Source: Torymus aiolomorphi | Taxonomy: Eukaryota > Arthropoda > Insecta > Hymenoptera > Torymidae | Reading direction: 5' to 3' | DNA length: 64,000 nucleotides | Assembly: GCA_036365515.1 (NCBI GenBank) | Contig: CM070876.1 | Span: forward strand, 38,711,195-38,775,194 | Shown here: positions 33,000 through 44,989 of the stretch, piece after piece | Layout of the letters: each line of letters begins with the position of its first letter | Numbering within the stretch: the stretch's first letter is position 1 | Made by a program: the position numbers and the translations under genes | The notes under the pieces: generated by a model | The model's input: only the letters and a program-made list of their open reading frames with translations | Told to the model about the DNA's origin: nothing | The model's database searches: none

Positions 33000-35300
33000 G
33001 AAACGCAGTTGAATTGGTGAATGAATTTGAAATCCCGAGTGGGAGAAGTCGCAATATCAATTACCCTTGCCGCGCTTCGCTCCGCTCCGGTACAGCCATA
33101 GCTGTATATATAGTACGCACGCGCGCGCTCCACATCCGACATCAGATTAACTCAGCTTCGAAGGTCTTGAGATTTTCCATCTAGGCGGGATCTCCGGGAT
33201 ATATCCCATCATCGTTCTTGCGCTGAACATCGAGACTGAAATGAAAATCCAGTTTCCAGCACATCAACTCATCCCTCCTCTGCGCGTCTTCTTCTCCTTT
33301 TTTCTCTCCTCTCCCCTCTCCCTCCCTCGCTTACTTCGTTTCCGATGCGAGAGCCCTAGCGAGCGGAGAAATTATATTTTTCCTCAGCTCCAGCCGAGTG
33401 AAAGGTAATACTTTTCCTCCCTCTCCTCTCTTTTTTTCTTCTTTTCATCCAATATACATCGCAAGCACTATGGACTTTACGGAAATGAACTTTCCCCATT
33501 TGGCATGTACATCCCGGCGACTTTTTCCATTAATAATCCCCGATGTATACACACACACGCGCGCAATCGCTTTAGCGCTGAATTCCCGAGCAAACGTGAT
33601 TTCGCGAGCGGCTTAATGGGGCTACGCTGTATATAGCTGCGTATATACACATTGGCGATAATGCGCGTCACGCATAGTCACGCTGTCCTCGGAGCTCAGC
33701 TGGTCGCCTGTGTGTGTATAAAGTGATATTGCAAAGTACGCGTGTAAGAAGACAAGCGCGTCGGGCAAAGTCGCAGGGATTTGCCGTGGCCGTAATCCAG
33801 TTTGGCTGATCGACACAAGGGGACCCGGGCCTGAGTATTCGAAGCGCAAGGGACGCGCATAGAGACGCGGCGCCAAGTGTGAGATATCGAAGCAGCGAGA
33901 GTTCATAGATACATAGCAGGGTGCAGTGTGTGTATGTGTACCTGTGTCGAGTTACATCGTCTCTCCCTCCCATCCTGCGCTGTCCCCAGAGCCCGCGGGA
34001 CAGTCACCCTGCAATGTATATAGATTGACATTGAACCTCCTCCAATACACCCATCTTGGACGCGCCGATACGTAAAGCTGCGCGTGGAACTTTCGCACGG
34101 CGAGCTTTTTAACGAAGCGCGTAAAGCGGAAAGCTTGAGAGAGGGGGGAGAACGCTTTAAATTATCCGTCAGCTAGAATAGCGCGTCGTAGAGAAGAGCG
34201 TCACGAGATGAGAGGCAGCGGTGGCGCGTATAGTTAGCTAAGAGTCGAGAGCGCCGCGGCGCGTAGGACTCGGCCTGTCTGTCTGGCGTCAGTCAAGCCG
34301 CCGCCTCCGCGGTACTATAACGGCCGAATGGATTCGCTTTCATAAAATAGAGTGTTTATGGCTAATTGCATTGGGCAGACCCTGGCGAATTCATTAAAAA
34401 GACAGTGCACGCGCGCGCGCATCGATCACGGGAGGACAGCGCGCGGAGAGAGAAAGAGGGAGAGCGTCGTAAGACAGCGAGCTGGAGGGGGGAGGTAGGG
34501 AGGGAAGCGGAGGAGACAGAGAGAGAGAGCACACCCCCTCCGACAGAGAGAGAGAGAGAGAGAGGGAGCCTTACAGCTCGGCTGGGCCGCTTGCTTTCAA
34601 GCTGGCGCGAGCCCGCCGCCCCTTAGCCAGCCCCTCGTTGCATTTTAAATCAAAGCCCGGAGGTAACGCAATCACCAGGCATCACGACGCTTCCACAATT
34701 TTCTACTTTAAGCTACTTTATGTATTAGTGCCCCCGCTCTCTCTCTCTCTCTCTCTCTTCTCGTGCTTTCTCCTTCGCGCGCTCGGGGTACATTAGTGCC
34801 CTCTCCTCTCCCGAGTAGCAGCGGCTCTCTCCTAACCGAGTTATTTTATTAAACAACCTCTAAGCAACAGCGGCGGTGGCGGCAGCGACGAGGTAGTGCT
34901 GGTGTCGCGATGGAAAGTAGTGGCTTCTAGCCGGCGGCACCGAGAACTCGCGAGTTTACGCGCATCGTTAATTATACTTTTAGTTCCGGCTCCTCCCCTC
35001 CGGGCATTTTCTCCTTATAATCCGAGCCTGACTCTATTTTGTCCTGGCTCTTACACCTTTCTTTGCCCTGTCGTCGTAGCTTATATATACGCGTGCTTGC
35101 AAAACCGCGGCCCTTACCTCTTTGCCTCGGCCAGAGCTCATTTTCCTCAATTGCTTCTGCCAGCGCTCATTAACATTTCACCGTAAGACGACTTGCGCGC
35201 ACGCTCGCGCTCCCCCTATATATCTTCAGCTACTTACAGCATTCCCCCGCTATATACTTTCTCGCTGCTAATGTTTTTCTACTGCCTTTTTTTATTTATA
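33000..35300. promoter_or_regulatory. CpG-rich island with (GA)n/(CT)n tracts
   Basis: CpG-rich DNA with several purine/pyrimidine tracts: (GA)n at 34528-34562 and (CT)n at 34736-34757. A sequence GTGAAAG|GTAATAC near 33402 could be a splice donor of an untranslated exon, but nothing else fixes the strand. No coding frame is convincing. Confidence 0.35.
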
Positions 35301-35516
35301 ATCACTATCCTGTTTTACTGTCTTTTTTATCTTATTGCATTTTACCTTATTCGTACATATATGCTGTACGTTTCAAGAACTTCGTAAAATTGTTCGTAAG
35401 ACAGTTTCGTAAAATCTAATGTAATGTTTCATCGTGGTGATTATTGGTCCTTTTAACTAAAAAAACACATGCAAACTTATGCAAACTTTAGGAATGAATT
35501 TAACACTCCTAATTTT

Positions 35517-35682
35517 TGTAAAAATTGAAGCTAATGGCCAATACTACCAGGGTTTGTTAATAAATAACACGAAAATTTTTTTTTTTTTTACAAAAATTTT
35601 TTTGTAAAAAAAAATAAAAAAATTTTCGTGTCATTTATTAACAAACCCTGGTAGTATTAGCCATTAGCTTTAATTTTTACAA
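35517..35682. mobile_element. 166-bp palindromic MITE
   Basis: The left arm (TGTAAAAATTGAAGCTAATG, then CCAGGGTTTGTTAATAAATA) is matched almost perfectly by the inverse right arm around a T-run/A-run centre at 35575-35615. The transcript would form a long hairpin. No target-site duplication was assigned. Confidence 0.75.
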
Positions 35683-35757
35683 CTATAATTCAACTTACCA
35701 TTCTCTACATCTAACCAACCACTCCTAATTTTTATAAATTGTTGTTCAGTTTGCTTT

Positions 35758-38548
35758 AAAAAAACCGCTGCCAATTCATTGGCACGTAGCTTCCTTCAAA
35801 TTAATGTATCGTTACTATATGTATAGTATATATTTTAAATATCAAATATGTTTATTCATTATACCTTCTTTTCAATATTTTTTTCTTATTATTGAAATTA
35901 TTTGTTATTTAACATTTATTTTATTTTAAAAAAAAGTAATATTTTAAAATATAAAACTTGAAAATATAAAATAAATATATTAAAATAAATGATACAATAA
36001 TCAACGATTTTAAATGGATAAATAATGTTACAGAATTTTATGTTATATTTTTCGAAGAAATAGATAATAATTAATGCATAATAATCAATCTTTTTACTTC
36101 TAAAATTTGCCTATTATATATATAATTAAAATAAAATAATCCACATGTAAGAATAATTAAAATATTTAAATTATATATAAAAACAAACCGTTCTTAATAA
36201 ATTGCAATTTCAAAAAACTGTTATAAAAATATTGAAAATTTTCAATCTTAAATATCCTTGAAAATAATCGATCAATCATGATCAAATTCTTCACACATAT
36301 TGCATATCTTAAATGCAAATTCGTCTATAAATTTCAGGATAATCCATCGATCTGTTCTCGAGAAATTACGATTTAAAAAAAAAGTTTAAATAATTTTAAC
36401 CTCAAATATCTCTGAAGTTTATGGACCAATCCTTTTGCCCAAAGAAAGCACTCGATTCGTATACAAAATCTACCCCTACACGGAATTTCAAAGCGATGAA
36501 GTAAATTTTACTCTAGTTATGCAACGACAAAAAAATCACTTTTTTTTATTTTTTTCTTCTAAAATAATAATCAATAAAAAAACATGAAAATTTAGAAAAT
36601 TATAGTACTCAATATTCTTTTTAACCAAAAAAATATTCATGTCAATATCTTTTCTCAATTTTGAAATATAACCTATTTTCAAAAATTGACGTTTTTATTA
36701 ATAACTTATAACAGAATATAGCTATCGAGTCTTATGCTTCCTCATAGAGGAAGCTTTGTGATAGTAAAAAAAAAAGTTTATGAGATAATGTGTTAGAAAT
36801 GTTATTTAGCAATTTTGGAATCGAAATACACTATTTTTAGAAAATGTCCGTATGGATGTGTGTGTGTGTGTGTGTGTGAGTGTGTGTGTGTGTGTGTGTG
36901 TGCATGTCCGTATACGCTGATATGTCATGATCTACTCGACCGATTTTAACGGGAGAGTGATCATTTTTTTAGATTTTGCTTCCACAATTGGGGTCAATAT
37001 TTTATTTTTGTAAAATTTAATTTTTTTTTATAGCCATTTTTTAAGTTTCAAAATTTTTTTTTTCAATTTTTTTAATATTTAGAACAAATATTGTTTATAT
37101 ATCATGAATTCTCTGTATGTAGGATAAAATTATCTACAATTTAAAAAAAAAAAGTCGGTAGCTATATTTCGTCATAAGTTATTGATGAAAACGTAATTTT
37201 TTGTAAATAGGTTATATTTCGAAATTAAAAAAAAATATTAATATGAATATTTTTTTGGTTATAAAGAATATTAAGTACTATAACTTACTAAATTTTTAGG
37301 TTTTTTATTCATTATTTTTTGGGAAAAAAAATAATTTATAAAAAAAAGTGATTTTTGTTGTTGTTCAATAACTATAGTAAAATTGGCTTAATCACTTTGA
37401 AATTCTTTGTAGGGGTAGCTTTTGTATACCAATCGAGTGAGTTCTTTGGGCAAAAGGATTGATCCATAAATTTCGAAGATATTTGAGGTTAAAATTTTTT
37501 TCAATTTTTTTTTTAAATCGTAATTTCTCGAGAACGGGTCTATGTATCTAAATGGGGTGGGTGGCATTCGAAAGAGAATTAAATTACCTATATTTTCTAA
37601 AAAAAATTAATTCTCTAGCGATCACGGTTCTTTTGTTATTAACAAAAACGTAAAAATTGAAAAATGAAAAAAATGAGTTTTATATGTTCAACTATTACAA
37701 GAGTAAAATTGTCTTATTCGCTTCAAAATTCATTGTAGAGGTATATTATTGATAGTTCTCGGATGAGTTCTTTTGGCAAAATGATTGGTTCATAAATTTC
37801 AGAGATATTTGAGGTTAAAATTTTTCTAGACATTTTTAAAATGTATTTCTTGAGGATGGCTCTGTGTATCTGAATGGGATTGGTAGTATTTGAAAGAGAA
37901 TTAAAATATTTATATTTTCTAAAAAGAAAAATTTTTTAGTTATCACGGTTTTTTATTATTAACAAAAATGTAAAACTTGAAAAATTGAAAAATGAAAAAA
38001 AGTCTGTCTATCAAATTTTTTAAAATACATCCCCTCACATTATAACAGCCTTTCCACATAATCCATTCAATATAACACGTTCAATGTTCAACGTAACACG
38101 AAAATAAATTTGTAGTCCGACATCTACCAATTTCATACTCAGTGGTAGCGGTGCAGAATTCTGTCTTTCTGAAGTATTAAAATTTCATACTCAGTGGTAG
38201 TGGTGCAGATTTTGTCTTTCTGAAGTATTAAATTTTAAATATTGGAATTAAAAATTAATTAAAGGAATCAGTAAATTAAGTTTGCGGAAGCTACGTGCCA
38301 ATGAATTGGCAGCGGTTTTTTTTAATAGAGAATTTTATCCTGCATAAAGTGCATTCATAATATATTAAGAATATTAGTTCTAAATATTTAAAAGTACGAA
38401 AATAAAAATTTTCAAAATTGAAAAATGGCTATAAAAAAAGAAAATCGAAATTGACAAAAATAGTCTATTGACCCCAACTGTGAAAGCAAAATGCAAAAAA
38501 ATGATACCTCTCTGGTTAAAATCGGTCGAGTAGATCATGAGGTATCGG

Positions 38549-38587
<39 letters not shown>

Positions 38588-38727
38588 GCACACACGCATG
38601 CACACACATATACGGATATTTTCTAAAATTATAGTGTATTTCGATTCCAAATGTTCTAAACAATATTTCTAACACATTTTCTCCAAAACTTTTTTTTACT
38701 ATCACAAAGCTTCCTCTAGGAGGAAGC
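35758..38727 (-). mobile_element. HINE-like repeat, copy C (interrupted by copy D)
   Basis: In reverse orientation it begins AAAAACCGCTGCCAATTCAT at 35758, runs to about 36734, is interrupted by copy D, and resumes at about 38321 (AATAGAGAATTTTATCC). It ends with a (CA)n tract at 38549-38583 and the hairpin end ACTATCACAAAGCTTCCTCT, then AGGAGGAAGC. The two halves rejoin in register with copy B at the TTTTATCCT motif. Confidence 0.75.
36735..38320 (+). mobile_element. HINE-like repeat, copy D (nested in copy C)
   Basis: Full-length in forward orientation. It starts with TGCTTCCTCATAGAGGAAGC, then TTTGTGATAGT. A (TG)n tract spans 36857-36902. It ends GGAAGCTACGTGCCAATGAA, then TTGGCAGCGGTTTTTTTT. 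The body is nearly collinear with copy B read on the other strand, implying recent mobility. The insertion point lies in a T-run of copy C, in keeping with the T-T target of Helentrons. About 38085-38230 holds a duplicated CATACTCAGTGGTAG segment. Confidence 0.8.
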
Positions 38728-38730
38728 AAA

Positions 38731-39242
38731 AAATACGTTAATAAACCATTAAATTTCGTAGCTCAACTTGATGCAACTTTAAACTTTTATAATATTGGGT
38801 GAACAAATATTTTTTGATTCTAATAAAAAGCAAATATTAGGTCGTTTTCTCTAGTTTTACGTTCTATTTTTACAATTGCAGTAAGGCTTTTCTAAGTTGA
38901 ATAATAAAAGTTTCAAACAGAGAATATTTTTCAACATATTCTTAAAAGTTGACCCAAGCTTTTCGAAGCGTTAGAGTCTAATATTGTGGCTTTCTTTATA
39001 TTTTAATATCCAAATCATATCTCAAAGTTTGAGCCGAATCCATGATTCAGATCTGAGACTCTCTCCTTATAAATCAAAAGTTGTGCTCTTGTTATCATTG
39101 ACCAACAGACTCTTTTTTTCAAAGTAATTTTTTTCTTATAACCATAAATACAAGCAACCTCTTTGAGGGGTTGTGGAATCATAGAATAAACCTACTTTCA
39201 TTATAATTAATTTCTAAACGCTTATTTGGAAAAATGTCATCT
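38731..39242. other. AT-rich spacer with a fragment of the 46.8-kb element family
   Basis: Around 39000-39060, CAAAGTTTGAGCCGAATCCA resembles the inverted end at 47461-47500 and 30230-30260, so a terminal fragment of that family is present. Nothing else is recognised. Confidence 0.4.
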
Positions 39243-39937
39243 TTAAGGGGGTTCATGCGATTTGAAAATGGGCTCACTATTTAATTTTGATGTCATAAAT
39301 TATTAAAATATAATAATGTAAGTTCACTCAGATATGAAAGGCAAATACTTTCTGAACCGAAAAAAAATATTGTGATAAATTGTTGATCGAACAGGTAGAT
39401 ATTGTTCAATAAATAAAAAAGTTATTTTCGCTATTTGCCAACTTTTTATTTTTCATTAGATTTTAATGTTTAACGTCTTATTTTATTCCTCAAACACTTG
39501 TCTACAACCCATCCAGGGTTATATTATGGAATAATTAATATATACAAAGCCACTTATAATTGTTTACAGTACAATACAGTATAAACTTGAAGTTTACTGT
39601 GCCTAAACTGTAAACAATTACATGTTGCTTCGCATGTATTAATTATTTCATAATAGAAGCCTGGATGGGTCGTAGACAAATATTTAAGGAGTAAAATGAG
39701 ACGTTAAACATTAAAATCGAATGAAAAATATAAAGTTGGTAAATAGCGAAAGTAACTTTTTACTTATTGAACAATATCTACGAGTTCGATTAAAAATTTT
39801 TTTATCACAATAGTTTTTTTCGGTTCAGAAAGTATTTGCCTTTCATATCTGTGTGCAATTACATTATTATATTTTAATAATTTATGACATCAAAATTAAA
39901 TAGTGAACCCATTTTCAAACTGCATGAACCCCCTTAA
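39243..39937. mobile_element. TTAA-flanked fold-back element
   Basis: The ends are TTAAGGGGGTTCATGCGATT at the left and the inverse at the right, TGCATGAACCCCCTTAA. The arms stay complementary for about 300 bp each around a ~90-bp centre near 39545-39640. TTAA at both edges fits a piggyBac-type target duplication. There is no transposase. It is non-autonomous, and the superfamily is inferred only from TTAA. Confidence 0.7.
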
Positions 39938-42900
39938 ACTCTTCGCGCGCGCGTGCCCGCGTATCGAAGTTCTTCTTCGATCTACAGGCGCGATTTCCGC
40001 TTTACCAACACTGACTTGGAATAAGGCGAATTACGAATTCTATGTTTATATCAAAATTATACTTTTTTTTTAATTAAATTTTTAGTGTTTCCATTAACAT
40101 TGTATATAAGTACTTTAAGTACTTATATTAAAAAAAAAAATTAAAAAATTCCAAAAAAATCCATTAAACATTACTCGAGACGTAAATTAATGAATATATA
40201 ATAAACTTAAGACGATAGATATTTTAAGTTTTGACGAAGATATTATTTTATTATATAAGTTAATATTTCAAAATGAACTTTTGAAGATGAAGACAAAAAA
40301 AAGGAGAATGACAACGGAAGAGCAGTATGTGAAGGAACGCAGAATATCGTACTAAACCAATCCTATTGAATATAGCTTGTCAAAACATTACATTGAAAAA
40401 ATAAATTAATCAGGAGCAGTGACTGGAAATTTGCGAAAAAGAAGAATGAAGTTTGCTAAAAGAAGTAGAAAAGTAAATATTTCATCCTGTGTTCAGTTGT
40501 AAAGATTAAAAAAAAAACTTTTTAAATACTTCCCTCTTTTACGAGTAAATTTTGACTTAAATAATGTAAAAGATTATATGCATTCTTCATGCTTATATCA
40601 GTTTTATAGAATCCTGACTGTTATATCCATTAGATGTTTGTTTGCATTTTCCTTATCCTATTGAAAATAAATGTTGGCTTGAAATCCGTATTTAAACAAA
40701 AACGTAAGCTTTGTCTGATTTTAAATGGGTAACTTGTTTTTGAAACATGATCGGGGTATACGCGTACACAAAAAAAGTTCTCAAAAATAGCGGCTATTTA
40801 CATTTAAAGACTTAAAGTAACTTTATTCATTTTCTATCTCAAACAAATTTTTCATTGGTTCAAAGTTTCCTCTTCGAAAAAGCAAAAGATTTCGAAAATT
40901 TGGGACTAGAAAGGAAAACTTCAAGACCTTACTTCAGGTTCTTAAGTCTGCGTTTACTTGAAACAAAAGAATCACATTATTTTTAGTTCATCAAGACATA
41001 CAATTGGAAAGCGGCACACTATAATAATTTTGTTATAATAAATGAAGTTTCTATAAACAATTTATTATTCGCTTGAATTCATTTTTATTCCGAAAAACAC
41101 TCAATTATGTGTCCGAAATTACTCCCAATTGAGTATAATTTCGAATAATATATATTAATATTATTGGGTTAAATTGGGTATAAACACTAAATATTTGAGT
41201 GTTTTTTTTTCGTAAGGGTTGTTAACAATTGATATTCTAACATCCAAATTTTTATTTAAAAAACTTTAACAATGTTTCTTTAACCATTGTAATTGTTAAA
41301 AAAAGGAAAAATATAGCGTTCAGAAAATATGATAAAGTATAAGAATCTTTACAAAAATTTGACATGTATATTTTGTACTTTATAAAAGCTATTAACCTTA
41401 CAAATTAAAAACTATTCATTTTCTATGATTAGTTATTCAAAGGTTTCACTTTCAATCTTATATCATCTTTTTAAAAAAGGAATGTAATATTATAGGCTGG
41501 ATTTATTTTTCTGACTATTGGTTTTATTATCCATGAAACTTTAAAAATTGAACAATATTGAACGGATATTACTGCTTGATAGTATATAAATATTTATTTA
41601 TAATTATTTAAATTAGTTCATAGATAAATTGTTTATTTTTAAAATTGTTATTAACGAATCATGTTTTATTCTCTTTTATTCTTCTCTATTAGACCATTAA
41701 CCCTATAAATTCAAAAGAAAAGTTTTTCCTAATTTTTCAATAATTGAAGTAAAAAGGGGAAAAATATCTTTCTGTGAACAACAAACTTGTCGAGGTCGTC
41801 ATCTACGACCATTATATGCAAATTAATAATATCTGATTAATAACTATCATATTAGATATAATCGTAATTCCACTTATTTTGTCACATTCGTTTTATAACA
41901 TAACACTTATACTTATGCATATTTTTATCTGTGTTGCACGTTGCTGATAATGCATTACATTAGTTCGTTTTTATTTGTCTAACGGAAATTATTTTTATCT
42001 AATTAATTTTTTTTTTGTTATTGCATGTTAGAACTTTCTATTTAACTAGCGAAGTATGTACCACCATCTGTATATGGATTGTGATTTTTAACTTTTTGTG
42101 TCTTATCTGAGTGAATTTGAAATCAATTAACTCAAATGCACTTTTTAAATTAAATGATTAAGTATAAAAATATATGGTAAATAGGTAAGACTACTCTCTA
42201 AAAATGTAAACTACAAAATCTATTAACTCTTACGTGAATATTTACTGTTTAAGCTGTAGTGGAATAAAACTGTTACTGCAAAATAAGTGAACATTCACGT
42301 AGAGTATTAGTAGACTTTTTAACTAATTTCAATGTTTGGTGTACTTATAGCGTTGCTTTGATATATCTTTTAAATTTCAAAAAATTAAATAAAAAAAATT
42401 GTATCCAGTTGTTTACTTCCCCCATGGAAAGTGTAAATAGTATAACTCCATATTCAAATCAATTTCTCTATAAGTTCTATGATCGCTTTATTTACTGATG
42501 CATCCATGGAAAAACGTGATTCTGAGAAAAATGTTATTGAAAGCGGTATTTGACAGTGTGGTTCCTTGTTTTTATAGTTCGGAATATTTTTTTTTCATTT
42601 TATAGAAAAATAGTTTTTAGTAAAAACTCAAATATTAGCAATAAAATTAAATAGTATAAATAATGCCAATTCAAAGTAATCATTTTAATATAGCGTGTTA
42701 TTTCTTTATTAGAAAAGTGAGTTTTCCAACCATAGAAAACTACTTATCAATAAAACTTAATTTACATGTAAAAATAATTTTCGTTATACCGTGGTTTGTT
42801 CGAGATACTGTGGCTCATGCTGCGTGATTGTCAAGTATTATACATTCGAGTCTCCATGCCCTCGTAACTGTTTCGGGATTGCGGGGTAAAAATCCCATTA

Positions 42901-43140
42901 ATAGAGGTTTAAATGGTCAAGATGAGTAAGCTAATATAAGTGTCCTCGACGACTACAAACAATTCCATTAGAGAATCTAACACTTGTATTCGACACATTT
43001 CGAAGATAGATTCCATCGTCGAATACGAAGAACATTTTTTAGAATATTAGATTTAGACCGCATAAAATCCATTCTTTCTAGACCGAAAAACCACTCATCC
43101 GCCGGCTGAGCCATTTATTTCCTACAAGAGTCTACAGCGT
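39938..43140. other. AT-rich non-coding stretch with one small MITE
   Basis: No convincing exon. At 41091-41212 the ends CGAAAAACACTCAA and TTGAGTGTTTTTTTTTCG form a short inverted-repeat element. The remainder shows no element ends that I can support. Confidence 0.4.
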
Positions 43141-43469
43141 CTTTCATTTCTGTAAACAGATGGAAGGTTTGCACACTAGAGGCCAAGGCGTCACTCTCCT
43201 CGGCAGGACGCGGTCGCAAGAGAAAACGAAAAGTTTGGCAGGTGCGCCGGAGGCGGGCGTAGGTGATCGCGGCTCGCCTAACGCGATCAGCCGCTGGCGC
43301 CGCGCGCGCGTCTCTAATGAAAAAGCAATCGCGGCGCCTTTCAATTTGCGCCTAAGTGACAATCCCCGCGGATTATCGAATCCGCGGTTCCCTCCCCGTC
43401 TTGTCCTCGCGCCCGGCGCGCTCCCGAGACGCCGCTCCGGCGGCCGCGCCGCGAACTAGCCCCCGCCGC

Positions 43470-43500
43470 GCCGGCCAATGGGCCGCCGGGGGCGGGGCGC
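43470..43500 (+). promoter_or_regulatory. CCAAT box plus GC box
   Basis: GGCCAATGGG at 43473-43482 is followed closely by GGGGGCGGGGC at 43488-43498. This NF-Y/Sp1-type pair lies in a CpG-rich island, about 390 bp upstream of a possible splice donor. Both motifs work in either orientation, so the strand is inferred from the candidate exon to the right. Confidence 0.4.
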
Positions 43501-43883
43501 GCCGCCCGCGCGCCGCCCCAAGCTCGGCCCGCCGCAAGCTCGCCGCCGCACACGGCCCGCGTGCCGCGCGCGCCGCTCCGCAGTGCGCCGAGCGTCCCCG
43601 GCCCGTCCACACGCCGCCTCCTCACGCGCAGCAGCGCCGTCGCCCAGTGCGCACGCGGGCCCCGCACGAGCTGCCGGCCGCCGGCCCCGGCGGGAAGCTG
43701 TTGTTCAGCCACGAGTCCAGGATTCTCAGCCCGGGCAGCGGCAGCGGGCCCCCCGGCCGGCCCAGCCCGCCGCCAGCAGCAGCGAGCGCGACGAGCGGCG
43801 GCCGGAGCGCGACGCCGGCAGCCGCCACGACGACGCTCTTCCGCCCGGGCGCCGACTGCTCCGCCAGCCCCCCGCTGCTCAAG
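43500..43883 (+). CDS. Candidate coding exon, unidentified protein
   Basis: A plus-strand frame, open from 43356 through the island, ends at a good phase-0 splice donor, CTGCTCAAG|GTACGC. Near its end it reads GGKLLFSHESRILSPGSGSG, then Pro/Ser/Ala-rich sequence and RPGADCSASPPLLK. No in-frame ATG lies between the CCAAT/GC boxes and this segment, and I do not recognise the protein. Minus-strand frames over the same DNA also look orderly (GLRILDSWLNNSFPPGPAAG), so even the strand is uncertain. Confidence 0.25.
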
Positions 43884-44989
43884 GTACGCACACACTCGCG
43901 CGCGGCGCGCCGGCCGAGGGGCCAGGATTAGGATGTCGCCCATTACCGCCGCCGGCCGCTCGCGACCCCCGCGCGTGCGTGCGCGCCGCTTCCTCCGCGC
44001 GGATTCCGTCTCAATTGGCGCGCGCGCCAGCCGGCCGAAAAGAGCGGCCGCTAACTGCCGCGCGATGCGCTAATTGGAGCCAATGACAACAAATGGCTTT
44101 TCAAATGGCTGCGCAGCGCAGGCGTGTGTATAATTGAGCGGGCGAAAATAATAAACGAGCCCTTTTGACGCGCCAGCGCCCATAATAATAAAGCAGGCGA
44201 GAGCTTTGCCCGAGTCGCGCGGGGCCATGAATAATTGCGCGCGTCACAAACGAATTTGGCGATAATGCGGCCGCGCCGCACTCGCACGTGCGCCCGCGCG
44301 CCCACACACACACGCGCGGCGGCTTCAATCCGTTGGCAGCCAGCGCGGGCTTCTTTATTTATTCAGCGGGGCATAAAGCTGTGACCATTCCGGGGATTCG
44401 CGGGATTTGCAAATCGTATCAACTGCGCCCGGAGAAATTTCCCCGTTTGTGTGCACGCGCGACACGCGGACCAGCGAAAAAAGAAGACTGCATGCACGCA
44501 CGCGGCTGGTGCGCGGCTGGTCGGAGGTGGCGGACAGAGAAAAAGAGAGAGAGAGAGAGAGAGGGAGCATCAATCGGCGAGTTAACGGCCAGTCTCCTCT
44601 TATTACGCCTTTCGCCCCGGCCGAGTAGCGCGCGAGCCCGACTGGTGACGTTAAGCGAGTTATTTTATTTCTCGCTCTCTCGCTCCTTCCCTCCGTCTCT
44701 ATCCGCCTCTCTCTTGCCGCGTGTAATCGGCAATTCCATAATTTTCTCGGAGATTACGCTTTCTCGTTTGCACTGCCTGCGCCTGATTAAACTACCGTTC
44801 CTAAGTGGTAAATTACGTGCTCTCATGAGCGCTCATTCAATTATCTATGAGCTCGAACGAGCGAGCGAGCGAGCAAGCAGCCTAGTAGTAGGTAGCGTGC
44901 TATCTGTTTCGCCTCTCCTTGCTCTTTCTCGCGCGCGCGCTGTTTCACCTAGTTCGCGGATTTGCCATTGATTTTTCAATTTTACGAAT

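Larger units (their letters stand above)
43140..44985. promoter_or_regulatory. CpG-rich island
   Basis: The strongest GC/CpG peak besides the PKG exon. It contains the CCAAT/GC box pair, the candidate exon and an (AG)n tract at 44538-44563. Long open frames on several strands are composition-driven. Confidence 0.45.

Noticed and set aside
40280..40500. Lys/Glu-rich reading at 40.3-40.5 kb resembling a gene fragment
   Set aside because: Short frames with stops in all readings; no conserved motif.
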